Shown one piece after another: positions 48,822 to 59,752 of a stretch of 64,000 bases of DNA (within the stretch, counting starts at the first letter, position 1; every line of letters starts with the position of its first letter). The translations under genes were made by a program, and so were the position numbers. The notes under the pieces are model-generated. The model saw nothing but the letters and a program-made list of their open reading frames with translations, was not told where the DNA came from and ran no database searches. Origin of the DNA: Piliocolobus tephrosceles (Eukaryota; Chordata; Mammalia; Primates; Cercopithecidae); the NCBI RefSeq assembly GCF_002776525.5, contig NC_045441.1, positions 113,517,831 through 113,581,830 on the forward strand, in the 5' to 3' direction.

Positions 48822-49018
48822 AACAATGAGAATACATGGACGTAGGGAGGGGAACAACACACACCGGGGTTTGTTGGGGGGCGGGGAGCGACGGGAAGGA
48901 ACTTAGAGGATGGGTTGATAGGTGCAGCAAACCATATGGCACACGTATACTCATGTAACAAACCTGCACGTTCTGCACATGTATCCTAGAAATTAAAGTA
49001 AAATAAAATAAATAAAGT
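48822..49018 (+). mobile_element. L1PA/L1PB 3' tail, 5'-truncated, inserted in L1MA
   Basis: AACAATGAGAATACATGGACGTAGGGAGGGGAACAACACACACCGGGG to GTATCCTAGAAATTAAAGTAAAATAAAATAAATAAA is the last 190-200 bp of a primate L1 with its A-rich tail. Flanking L1MA text TTCCACATCCCT (left) and TTCAACATCCTT (right) is an imperfect target duplication. The host ORF2 resumes directly after it. Confidence 0.95.
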
Positions 49019-49521
49019 TCAACATCCTTTTGTGATAAAAACCTTTATCAAAATAGGTATAGAAGGAACATACCTCAATATAATAAAGGTCATATATGAG
49101 AAAACCACAGCTAACATTGTACTGACTGGGAAAAATATTGAAGGCGTTTTTCTCTTAGATCAGAAACAAGACAAGCATGCCCATTTTCCACCACTTCTGC
49201 TCAATATAGTACTGGAAGTCCTAGCCAGAGCAATTAGGCAAGAGAAATAAATGAAAGGCACCCAAATTGGAAAGGAAGAAATCAAATTAGCCTAATGGCA
49301 GATGACATGATCTTATAAAAACCTGATGACTCCACAAAAAAACTGTTAGACCAGATAAACAAATTCAGCAACGTCTCAGGATACAAAAATCAACATACAA
49401 AACGTTGTAGCATTTCTATCTGCCAACATAAATCATCTGCAAAAGAAACCAAGTAAGCAATCCCATTTAAAGAATATGAAATACCTAGGAATCTATTTCA
49501 CCAAGGAAGTGAAATAGATTT

Positions 49522-49741
49522 TATATACACTTTTCAGTATTTCCATATACACTTTCCAGTATTTAGATTGATGTAATAATAAATTTAGTCTGTAGATCAG
49601 TGCTTTTCAATATTTAGTGTGGTATTCCATAAGGGTAGATAATTTATCAATAATATTTGATATTATCTATATTGGAATTTTATTGAATGCTTTTTCTACA
49701 TCAATTGCAATAATCATATTTTTTTTTTGTTTTGGTTCTGA
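49522..49741. repeat. Composite templated insertion in L1MA
   Basis: Four parts: 49523-49542, a 20-bp copy of 45576-45595; 49542-49658, a copy of 45573-45689 with one mismatch; 49659-49672, a 14-bp filler; 49673-49741, the exact reverse complement of 48746-48813 apart from one extra T in a T run. GATTT at 49517-49521 and 49740-49744 brackets it, and L1MA ORF2 text reads on across the junctions (AAGTGAAATAGATTT | TTTGTATGAGGAAAAC). No poly(A), terminal repeat or element structure explains it. Confidence 0.95.
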
Positions 49742-50070
49742 TTTGTATGAGGAAAACTATAGAACACAGATAAAAGAAGTTGAAGATGACACAAACAAAT
49801 AGAAAGTATTCCATGCTCATGGCTTGAAAGAACTAATATTGTGAAAATGACAATACTACCCAAAGCAATATACAGATTCTATGTAACCCTTATCAAAATA
49901 CCAATTACATTCTTCACAGAAATAGGAAAAACAAACTTCAAATTTATATGAAACCAAAAAGACACCGAATAGCCAAGAAATCTGGAGGAAAAAGAACAAA
50001 GCTGGAGATATCATATCAACATGGTACTAGCATAAAAACAACATATAGACCAATGAAAAAGGATAACTCA

Positions 50071-50082
50071 TACACACACACA

Positions 50083-50121
<39 letters not shown>

Positions 50122-50124
50122 ACC
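50071..50124. repeat. (CA)n microsatellite
   Basis: About 26 CA units interrupted by two ATA steps, inside L1MA ORF2 text. Probably length-polymorphic. Confidence 0.97.
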
Positions 50125-51079
50125 CCCACATGTACAGCCAACTCATCTTTGATAAAAGTGCCAAGAACATATAATGGAAAAAAAGAGTCTCTTCAAGAAA
50201 TGGTGCTGGGAAAGCTAGATTATGCAGAAGAATGTCACAAGATCCCTATCTCTTACTATACACAAAAATCAAATCAAAATGGATTAAAGCCTTAAATCTA
50301 AGAGCTTAAAATATGAACCTATGAGAAAAAAACACTGGAGAAATGCTCCAGGATACTGGTCCAGGCAAAGATTTTGCATAAGACCTCAAAAGCACAGGCA
50401 ATCAAATTAAAAATGAACAAGTGGGATAACACCAAGCCTAAAAGCTTCTGGTGTCCTGCTGTTTTCACAGCAAATAAAACAATCAACAAAGTTGATTGTC
50501 TCAAAGAAGAGACAACCCACATAATGGGAAAAAAATATTTTCAAACTACCCATCTGACAAGGAGTTAATAACCAGACTATATAAGGACCTCAAACAACTT
50601 GACAGCAAAAGAGAAAAAGATTAAAAATGGGCAAAATAATACATTTCTCAAAAGAATACATACAAATGGCAAACAGGTATATGAAAAAATATTGAGCATC
50701 ATTAATCATCAGAGAATTGCAAACAAAACTACAGTGAGATATCATCTCTCCCCAGTTAAATTGGCTTTTATAAAAAGATAGGCAATAACAGATGCTGGCC
50801 AGGATATGTAAAAGGAGGAACCCTTGTACACTCTTGGTGGGAATGTAAGTTAGTACAGCCAATATGGAAAACCATAGGAAGATTCCTCAAAAAATCTAAA
50901 AATAGAATTACCATATGATTCCACAACTCCACCACCGGATGTATATCAAAAAAATAGGAAACCAATATATTGAAAAGACATTTGTGTCTCATGTTTATTG
51001 CAGCACTATTCGCAATAACCATAACATAGAATCAACCTAAGTGCCCATCAACATATGAATAGATTTTAAAATGTAATAT

Positions 51080-51130
51080 CTATATCTATATGATCTCTAT
51101 CTATCTATCTGTCATCTGTCTATCTACTAT
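51080..51130. repeat. (TATC)n short tandem repeat
   Basis: ATCTATATCTATATGATCTCTATCTATCTATCTGTCATCTGTCTATCTAC: imperfect tetranucleotide units within the L1MA 3' half. Confidence 0.9.
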
Positions 51131-51640
51131 AATTTATGGCTGTGCTATTCCACAATGGAATATCATTCAGCTATTAAAAAAATAAAATCCTGTCATTTAC
51201 AGCAACATGGATGGAACTGGAAGTCATTATATTGAGTGAAATAAGCCAAGCACAGGAAGACAAATATCACATATTCTTACAAAGAGGCTCTCAGGAAGAT
51301 AAAGAGTAGATTGGTGATTGCTAGAGATTTGGAAGAATAGGGAGGGAGAGGTACCAAAAAGAAATTGATTAATGTGTACAAATATATGGTTTGATAGAAG
51401 AAATAAAACCTAAAGTTAGATAGATCACTAGAATAACTACAGTTTACAATAATCTGTTGTATATTTCAAAATAGCTAGAAGAGGAGAATTGGAGTGGTTC
51501 TAGCATAATAAGGAAGAGACAAACATTTAACGTGATGGATATCCCACGTACACTGATTTGATCTTTGCAAATCATATGACTATATTACCCCATGTGCCCT
51601 GAAATTATGTACATAAATTATGCATCTATTTTTAAAAATT

Positions 51641-51839
51641 TTAAGAGAATAGGATTTAAAGAGAATGTATGTTGACTAAATTAATGGACAAATGCACAAT
51701 TGGATACCGCTTTAGCCAGATTGTTACTGTAACCTTAGCTTTTTTCCTTCTAAGCTATTTTATATTCAGTAAGATTAATTCTTCTAGAGAACAGCTCTGT
51801 TCATGTTGATTCCTTAAGAAAAATAATTATAAAAACCAA
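51641..51839. other. Unassigned spacer
   Basis: No feature seen. Confidence 0.45.
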
Positions 51840-52240
51840 ATTTGATCAAAACCTCTGGCCTAACATTTAAAGTTATTCACAATTTTATCCAACTATCTTA
51901 AATTTTACTTATTCTCATTGGGAACACTATTATGACTGAACTACATTCCCACAACTATGACTCATTTTCTTTACCCTGCCCTGCCCATTTTATTTTCCTT
52001 CAGCCTCTACTCTTCACCTTTACCTAGGGAAATTTTGCCTATATTCAAGACCTAATTTCTAGATGCTTATTTTAATGACATTTGTCCAATTATGTTAGAG
52101 ACAAGTGATTATTTTTACCTCTGAAATTATGCTTAAGTTTTAAAATAACATTTAAAATGCATTTATTATATTCTTCCCTTTACTTTGTTGACTTCTCGTC
52201 TCTGGATTATAGTCTGTGTGAGGTTAGGAATTTACCTGAT
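51840..52240 (+). mobile_element. L2 LINE remnant
   Basis: CTCTGGCCTAACATTTAAAGTTATTCACAATTTTATCC and the later CTACTCTTCACCTTTACCTAGGG and AGTCTGTGTGAGGTTAGGAATTT fit an eroded L2 3' half in order, but weakly. Confidence 0.5.
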
Positions 52241-52644
52241 TCATTTTAATATAAATTAATTAAATAATAGTTGAATTAACAAAAGATAATGAGGATTAAA
52301 CATTTGTAGCTGGTTGGTCAGCAATATTATACTATAGTATTATTGGGAAGGTTTTCTACCAAGTGCCTTAAAATACACTATGTCACATCCTCTTGGAAAA
52401 TCTCTTAAGAGTCTCTCCCCTTCCCTCCCTTATTTCTCACATTTCTCTACCTAACTTCCTCTTTTCCCTAGCTTTTATTTTTCTCCCCAACACACACTTC
52501 CATCTTGAACTTGTCTTATGCAAGCTCCTCTTGGGGTTAGGGAAGCCAATGACCCCTATACTCTGCCTGAATTTTAAAAAGTTTAAAAATGAGTAAATCA
52601 GAAAACATCCTTTTCTTTCAAGCAGTAACGGTCTAGTCAGAAGT
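52241..52644. other. Unassigned stretch
   Basis: Two overlapping opposite-strand open frames (52393-52596, 52437-52670) without motif. No feature supported. Confidence 0.5.
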
Positions 52645-53065
52645 GTTTTTTTTATTGTGGTAAAACACACATAACATGGGATCTACTCGCGTACACGTAC
52701 TGCAGATCTCTCCCCATTTCTGCCTCGCCCCAGCCCTGGCAATCACCATTATACTTTCTGCTTCTACATACTTGACTACTTTAGATACCTCACATAAGCA
52801 GAATTGTGCAATGTTTGTCCTTCTGGCTTATTTCGCTTAGCATAATGTTCTCAAGTTTCATCCAGATTGTAGCATATGACAAGATTGTTTTTAAGATTGA
52901 ATAACATGTCATTGTATGAGTATACCGTATTTTATTTACTTATTCATCTGTTGATGGACATTTATGTTGTTGCCACCTCTTGGCTGCCATAAATAATGCA
53001 ATGAACATGGGTGTGCAAATATCTTGTTGAGATCCTGTTTTCAATTCTATGTTTAAAATCACCTT
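52645..53065 (-). mobile_element. L1M 3' fragment
   Basis: TTGTGGTAAAACACACATAACATGGGATCTAC, CCAGCCCTGGCAATCACCATTATACTTTCTGC, TTATTTCGCTTAGCATAATGTTCTCAAG and CATCTGTTGATGGACATTTATGTTGTTGCC are the complement of an L1M 3' region and ORF2 end. Confidence 0.9.
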
Positions 53066-54127
53066 AATGGATCATTTAAGGGTGTTTCTTGTGGGAAAAC
53101 AGTGGCTCTGCATAGGAGAATTTAAAAGAACACTATGTACTTTCAACCCTGACCATTAAAAAATAGAAGACTTATTGATAATTGACTGCTTTTTTCTTTT
53201 CAGTCCTTAGACCTATTAACAAGTCAGTACATAATTTTGCAGCATTGAGAAATCAGGAAAGTAACATTTCTAGGGAAACCTTGAAGGATACTGGAGATTG
53301 GCAAATAAAATGTGTATGTCAGATGTACATTTGCTTGTGACCAGAAAATTTTATATTTAACACATCTGCATTAATAAATTAAAGTTTTAGTGACATTCAC
53401 AGCCCATCAGGGGAAAAATTTAGAAAGCCAGAAATAATTTGAATTTCTTTAGTTATTTAAGAAGAACATATGCATATACTTGAGAGTCAAACTAATAAAA
53501 GGCTTTGCCACATTGCTAAAAAATAAATAGAGGAAGAATATAATTTATTTATAATTTATCTGATAAATTAATCATTTAACAAACATGTCTTGGATAGCTC
53601 ACTGCTTAAAAATATTGTAAAAACCATTTGATGAATAATTCTCTGACTCATATACAAATAACTATAATAAAATTCTTTATGGAGTAAGCATCATGGGTAA
53701 GAAATAATACGTTATAGAAATTCAAAGGAAAAAGTGAATTCCAATGGAATGAATAGGCTACAAACTTTCAAAGCTCTAGGCATAGTTGAATTAAATAATT
53801 AAAATGTAATTCTTTGACAAGGTAGTTTAATTTAAGCTGTATCCCGACTTGCAGAGGAAGAAAGAGGAGGTACTACAGGTAGAGTAAGTAGTGCACTTTA
53901 AATTACATTAGAGAAAACTGTAAGATATAGTATAGAAACAATTAATTCAGATTAAGTACAAATTATATATGACTAGGATGGCAAGATAGATTGAAGTCAC
54001 TTTATAGAAGTCCTTTACCCATTACTCACTAGGAAATGGGGGGTGGGGGACCAGGGAGGTTTTGAGCAGTAGAGTAACAGGACAAAATATTGTTTTTAAA
54101 AATCGATCTTAAAGAAATATATAGCAT
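53066..54127. other. Unassigned AT-rich stretch
   Basis: No gene or confident repeat; 54030-54110 (GACCAGGGAGGTTTTGAGCAGTAGAGTAACAGGACA) may be old L2/MIR-type debris. Confidence 0.5.
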
Positions 54128-54412
54128 AGTCTGTAATCCCAGTACTTTGGGACGTCACGCCAGGTGGATCATTTGATGTCAGGAGTTTGAGACCAGCCTG
54201 GCCAACATAGTAAAGTCCTGTCTCTACTAAAAGTACAAAAAATTAGCCCAGTGTGGTGGCACACAGCCTGTAACCTCAGCTACAGCTACTCCAGAGGCTG
54301 AGGCAGGAGCATCGCTTGAAACTGGGAGGCTGAAGTTGCAGTGAGCCTCGAGATCATGCCACTGTACTCCAGCCTGGGTGACAGAGAGAGAGTCCATCTC
54401 AAAAAAATATAT
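54128..54412 (+). mobile_element. AluS, slightly 5'-truncated
   Basis: TCTGTAATCCCAGTACTTTGGG through GTTTGAGACCAGCCTGGCCAACATAG to CCAGCCTGGGTGACAGAGAGAGAGTCCATCTCAAAAAAATATATG. The first 20-25 bp of Alu are absent. Flanks AAATATATAGCATAG and AAATATATGTATAGGATAG suggest a decayed target duplication. Confidence 0.95.
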
Positions 54413-54799
54413 GTATAGGATAGACTGAAGGTAACTCATTAGATGAGTGCTAAATTTGTAACAGGAGATAATAAGGGCCTAAACTAAAGTGGTGGCAATG
54501 TGACGAGAAATGAGGACATACATGAAAATAGCTAATAGAGGTAGAGTTGTTAAGACTTAGTAACCAATAGGAAATTGTGATGGAGACAAGAAGAAAAAAA
54601 AATTTAAGAGACTTTAATTTTTCACATCTAATTTAGGTAGAGAATTTTGCCATTATCAGAAACATTAAAATCAGAAAGAGAAGGTAGATTGAAGAGAAGA
54701 AGAAAGATGTCAGATTTACAATACTAACAACACAGAAGTACACAACATAGTGAAAAAACCAAATAGAATGTTAGGAAGGTGTTAAATATTCAGATTTGA
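54413..54799. other. Unassigned AT-rich stretch
   Basis: No feature seen. Confidence 0.5.
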
Positions 54800-55530
54800 A
54801 AATCATTTTTAAAGAATTAATAGTCATATGGACTACCATGTTATCCAGCAGTCCCACTGCTGGGTAGACATACAAAAGAAAGGAAATGAGTACATTGAAG
54901 AGATATTTGCACTGTAATGTTTACTGCAGCACTATTCATACTGGCCAAGATATGAAATCAGCCTGTGTCCATCAACAGATAGATGGATAAAGGAAATGTG
55001 GTACATATACACAATGGAACCCCACAATTCAGCTATAAAAAGAAATGAAAATGTCATTTTTAACAACATGGATAAAACTGGAGGACATTATGTTAAATGA
55101 AATAAGCCAGGAATGGAACAACAAATGTAGTATACTCTCACTCATATAGAGAAGCTAAAAAAATGGATTTCATAGAGGTAGTGAATAAAATGGTTGTTAC
55201 CAGAGGCCAGGAAAAGCCATAATGGAGGGGCAGTAGATACAGAGGGGTTGGTTAATAAATACAAAATACAGTTAGATAGAAGGAATAAGATCCAGTTTTC
55301 AGTAGCACAATAGAGCAACTATAGTTAACAATAATTTATTGTATATTCCAAAGTAACTAGAAGAGTAGATTTGGAGTGTTACCAACATGAAGTAATGATA
55401 AATGTTTGAGGCGATAGATATCCCTACTACCCATATTTGATCATTACATATTGTATGCTTGTATCAAAATGTCACATTACTTTACAAATATATATAGCTA
55501 TTATGTACCCATACAATTTTTTTCAAATAA
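54800..55530 (+). mobile_element. L1MA/L1MB 3' end
   Basis: CCAGCAGTCCCACTGCTGGGTAGACATACAAAAG, TTTACTGCAGCACTATTCATACTGGCC, GGTACATATACACAATGG, then a 3' untranslated region with ACTATAGTTAACAATAATTTATTGTATATTCC and CATATTTGATCATTACATATTGTATGC. 5'-truncated in the last part of ORF2. Same family group as 47870-51640. Confidence 0.93.
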
Positions 55531-56889
55531 GTAATAGTCAATTCTTTAGAATGTAATGAAATACTAAAGGAAAGGAGAGATTCTGCTGAAAAGGGAACAA
55601 ATAAATGCTTGAGAATGTTTTTGTTTAGGGAGAAAATGGAGCCAGCTCTATATAGAGGAGGAGGAGTTAGAGATGAGAGAAGACTCAGATTGTTTGTGTC
55701 ACAAAACCCAGGGTGAACATGGTTATAAGATGGTAAAAAAACAAACAACAACAACAACAAAAAAAAAAAACAGGAGAAATAAGAACAGAGTTTTCATTAT
55801 AAGCATTAAAAGAATGATGTGGTAGTGAATAGAGAGAGTAAGAAAATTGTCACTGAAATAAATGGGAACATAAGTTACACAATAGTGTTATGAAAGTTTG
55901 CAAAGGTAGTGTTTTAGGACAGGCTAGGCATAGCACTGTGTCAATAGATCTGAGGAAGTAGAGAAGGAGGGACTACCTGTTTTAAAAAGAAAAAATGTAA
56001 ATGACTATATTGGGACAGAGAAAAACACATAGGAAATGTATTATAAAAAGGGGGTCAAGGCAGTATCCTTGAAAGGAATTACTCTGATACAAGATAAAAA
56101 TAGATGGAGAGAAGTTGAGTGAGTTCATTGTACAGGTTCTTGACCTTCACAGTAAGGAGAAAGTTATGTGGTGTGCAGTGATGTTGGGAGGCTAAGACAA
56201 TTGAAGAGGTTCTGTGTAGCCACACTGAAGGTGGCTGTAAGAGCTCAGGTGATTTGAGTGAAATAATGTCTAGGCAAGGGGAAGTTAAGCGAAAAGAGAG
56301 TGGACCCCAGATAGACATAATCTTGCAATAGTATTTGATATACTTGGCTGGCAAAGAGATGGATTCCATTAAGTTAAAACAAATTTTGCAGGAGATACTG
56401 GAACCGCATTGAGGAACATGCTAAGTTATTAAACAGCTCAGTAGTTTGCCAGGAAAATACATTTTGCTTTTGTTCTTTGTTGCACATATTTCCTTTGGAG
56501 AGTTTGCTATAAACAAATATATTACTTAAGAATGAGAAAAATTAGGAACATCACTGTTACTCTAAGAAGTTGTTACTATAAACAAACCTGTGCAACTTTG
56601 CTCAATCCAATATTTTTCAGATTTTTTTGACGGGAAAGTTAGAAATATGTTGATTTGTGTTATTGCACTTGAGTGCTTACATATGATTTCAAACCTAAGG
56701 GTGTTTTTTTCTTTAAGAGTATTTGTATCTTGGGTTCATGAAGATAATGCATTTTCAATATAGATAACATTCTGCAAATTCATTTAACTAATTTTTACAG
56801 GTACTTCTGGAAGACCTGAAATGCTACCTTAAATTAGAAAGGATTGTTGAGCTGAAGACAAGAAGAAGCAGATGCAAGAAAGTTCTCTG
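55531..56889. other. Unassigned stretch with an (AAC)n/A tract
   Basis: 55739-55770 is an (ACA)n passing into an A11 run. 55800-56400 is purine-rich without recognised identity. The 96-codon minus-strand frame 56079-56369 has no motif. Confidence 0.5.
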
Positions 56890-57345
56890 CTTTCCCTCTA
56901 TTTGTCTAAAAATAAGGTGTCGATTTATAAAGACAAAATGTGCCCTAGCCCCACTTGTATCAGGGAGAAAATTGGTTAACCAGTGAGAACGAGTTAGGAC
57001 CTTTACTGGCCTGGAGATGGTACCAGAGGGGTTTATATTAACAAACTTTGCTAACTAGCCTTTATCTGTCATTATTTGTCTTCCCCCAAGATGCTGTCCT
57101 ATAGAGGCTCAAAGTTATTTTCCTGTGTATGGTCACTTGCCTAAAAATTTACTCTTCTTTGTTGAAGATATAAGCTGGATTTCCAAGCTGCCTCTTTCAG
57201 AATTATTCATTCCCTAGTGTCTCATATGTATATATAATATACATATTAATAAATTTTGTTTGTTTTTCTCTTATTCTGTTTTTTTTTTTTTTCGTTAGAG
57301 GGGCTGTTCCACCTAAGAACATATGGGGGTTATTCTTTCCCTACA
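56890..57345 (+). mobile_element. Possible ERV1-type LTR (MER34/MER65 group)
   Basis: Poly(A) signal-like ATTAATAAATTTTGTTTGTTTTTCTCTTATTCTG (57245-57278), followed by a T run and GTTAGAGGGGCTGTTCCACCTAAGAAC, resembles the 3' ends of several ERV1 LTRs (AATAAA...CTTTTGTTACAGGGG...). The 5' half is not recognised, so the start is a guess. Confidence 0.45.
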
Positions 57346-57410
57346 CTCTTATTCTTCCATATTTGCATGTATCAGAATCTTTGTTCATTGTTGTGGAATT
57401 GATTTTTTTC

Positions 57411-57691
57411 TTTCTTTTTTTTTTTATACTTTATGTTCTAGAGTACGTGTGCACAATGTGCAGGTTTGTTACATATGTATACATGTGCCATGTTGGTGTG
57501 CTGCACCCATTAACTCGTCATACACTTCTCAAAAGAAGACATTTATGCAGCCAACACACACATGAACAAATGCTTATAATCACTAGCCATCAGAGAAATG
57601 CAAATCAAAACCACAATGAGATACCATCTCACACCAGTTAGAATGGCAATCATTAAAAAGTCAGGAAACAACAGGTGCTGGAGAGGATGTG
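57411..57691 (-). mobile_element. Short L1PA insertion with 5' inversion (twin priming)
   Basis: 57411-57522 is a T tail plus the complement of the L1PA 3' end (TATACTTTATGTTCTAGAGTACGTG ... GTGCTGCACCCATTAACTCGTCAT). 57523-57691 is ORF2 text in the opposite, plus orientation (TCAAAAGAAGACATTTATGCAGCC ... GATACCATCTCACACCAGTTAGAATGG). The two parts meet head-on at 57522/57523, the standard signature of L1 inversion during reverse transcription. Boundaries of the right end are within a few bp. Confidence 0.93.
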
Positions 57692-57718
57692 GAGGTGAAT
57701 GTTTTTATGCTAACCAAA

Positions 57719-57902
57719 ATAGTGCTTCCCAAACTTTTCCACACCTTAAGAACATCTGGGGAGCTTTTGAAATATTCCAGTGCCCAGTCTCTTCCAATAT
57801 CAATTAAATCAGAACATCTGGGGTAGAAGGCTGGTATTAGTATCTTTTTGAAGTATACTAGGTGATTCCCAAGTGCAGCATAATTTGGGGACTGCTATTA
57901 TA
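57719..57902 (+). mobile_element. MER20-like hAT DNA transposon
   Basis: Starts ATAGTGCTTCCCAAACTTTTCC and ends CAGCATAATTTGGGGACTGCTAT, with CAGAACATCTGGGGTAGAAGGCTGGTATTAGTA and CTAGGTGATTCCCAAG between, the layout of a MER20 (CAGTGGTTCTCAAAC...AGGTGATTC...CACTG). Confidence 0.75.
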
Positions 57903-58963
57903 CAATAATATTCTTTAAAAATACTGACTAAATTCTATTATTTTGACTAAACTCCATATATTAATAGTTTATATTTACACTGGCTCTTTAATTTTCCTTA
58001 TCCAGGCTAAGGAAAACTTTTGAGGCTGAAGATTCATGATCAGGCGCATTGCAATGAGGTGGCTTCAAGGAACCCTGACTGTTGCTTTGTTTTTCCTTCC
58101 TTATTTGCATAGCCTTAAGCTACTTATTTGAACTGATTGTCCTAAATGCGAATGTTTTTGCATGATTTCCTCCCTGCTCAAATTGTCTGATTTGGTTCTG
58201 CCTCTTGTGATCCTTGCAAAAGTGACTAAAGTCCGGGGACATGCTTGCGGAGTGACCTCCTCCACTTGGTGTCATTCAATTAGGTAAAGATTACCAATAG
58301 CAATTGCTTCTATCCTTTGCCATTTACTCACAGTTGCTACCTCGTATGCTTCATTTACATGAATTATTTTGTTTACTAACCTCTGGCATAGATCCCTAAG
58401 TCTTAATGCACACTTTAAGTGTCCTAAATAGACAAAACAATTTTCCTTGAGGTGGCATTAAATAACTAATGGTAAAGCTCTTCAAGTGTGTTTCTTATTG
58501 AAAAAGTTCCTGCTCATTTGCACTTCCAAGTTTTTATTAGATTTCAAAGTGTCATGAATTTACATATATCGATTTCTAAGTTCTATGAAGTATTTCATTA
58601 AATTGAATTTCTGTTATGTTTCCTGTCTGTTATATGCCAATTTCAAAACAAAATATTAACTCAATATTTGATAATTTGATATTATCCAAATATTTATGCT
58701 TACCTGTATATTAATAATGTCCATTATATTTATATATAGTCTATGTAATAGCAACATTCTAAATATATTCCCATCTTAGTTATAATTAGTTCATCAAAAA
58801 GGTTGTATTAGAATTATTTTTAGGCTACCATTCACATACCTGATTATTTACAGGAAGGATTTGGAATGACAAATACAACAATATCCAGAGACATATATTG
58901 AAGAAGGTGTGACGTAGACAGAAGAAAGAAGAGAGCCATACTCAAAAATGCTAGCCTTGAAAA

Positions 58964-59026
58964 GCAAAGAGCAACTAAGAGAGGAAGAGAATTATTCAAT
59001 TTTCAGAACTTGAAAAAATAATACAC
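58964..59026 (+). repeat. Diverged direct repeat, left copy
   Basis: GCAAAGAGCAACTAAGAGAG to AAATAATACAC aligns without gaps to 59690-59752, with about 9 differences in 63. Not a repeat family I recognise. Confidence 0.8.
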
Positions 59027-59689
59027 AAAATCCTCTGAATTTTGTGGTAGTCAAGTTAAAGGTAACATAAAATCATAATAATCTCATTAGATATTGAAAG
59101 GAAGCATGCCAACTCACTACAAGGGCCAAGATTTTGCTGATTCTGATGTCTACAAGATATGCTGAGTCTGATGTCTAAGAGAGATGTCATCATAAAAAGT
59201 ATGTTTTAATCATATTATTACACACGTAGAAAATCATTCATACAACCATGTTTATATAGCCATTCCTTATACTGACCATTAATGTAAATCAGTAATAAAA
59301 GATTAAATCACAATTGTTCCATGGCCATTAGAATGCACTGTAAAGCAACTGGTAGCTGTCTAGTAAATTTACATTATGTCGAGATAAATCTGAGAGAACT
59401 CCTTTCTAAAGAGAAACATTTTGCCATGTCTCATAGGCTATTTTTTATACTAAATGATTTCAGACTATTTCTCTCATATTTTTTCAATGTAGAGTTTGTT
59501 TGTTTTCTTTTGCTGAGAAATAACCATGACCATATTTGTAGTTATGAGAGAATTCACACACATCGATGAATCTTGTATATAGTACAGTGGCCATATTTAT
59601 TCACCAAGATAAGATGGATATAATATGTAACAATGAAAATAACAGTTGGGTTAATACGCACTTCTTTATTGTTGCAGTTAGCAAATAAT

Positions 59690-59752
59690 GCAATGAGCAA
59701 CTAAAGGAGGAAGAAGATTATTCAATTTTCAGAATCTGAAAAAGAAATACAC
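59690..59752 (+). repeat. Diverged direct repeat, right copy
   Basis: GCAATGAGCAACTAAAGGAG to AAAGAAATACAC, 726 bp right of its partner. Shares the central TTATTCAATTTTCAGAA exactly. Confidence 0.8.

Larger units (their letters stand above)
47907..50900 (+). pseudogene. L1MA ORF2 pseudogene (reverse transcriptase and C-terminus)
   Basis: Decayed ORF2 reading without its endonuclease domain. The catalytic FADD box appears as MADD with a nearby stop (about 49290-49320), and several frameshifts and stops interrupt it. Open pieces at 48398-48652, 49032-49250 and 49948-50295 are fragments of this one frame set rather than genes. Confidence 0.88.
47870..51640 (+). mobile_element. L1MA LINE, 5'-truncated, carrying two later insertions
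   Basis: Text begins inside ORF2 (GGGAAGTTTATAGCAATAAATGC at about 47907). It passes the reverse-transcriptase region (GAATTCTATCAAACATTTAACGAAGAACTAATACC) and ends in an L1MA-type 3' untranslated region (AAAGTTAGATAGATCACTAG ... CAATAATCTGTTGTATATTTC ... ACTGATTTGATC). Interruptions are an L1PA tail at 48822-49018 and a templated insertion at 49522-49741. Endonuclease, ORF1 and 5' untranslated region are absent. A (CA)n tract and a (TATC)n tract have grown inside it. Confidence 0.94.

Noticed and set aside
49948..50295. 115-codon frame with a Thr-His repeat
   Set aside because: The repeat is the (CA)n microsatellite within decayed L1MA ORF2.
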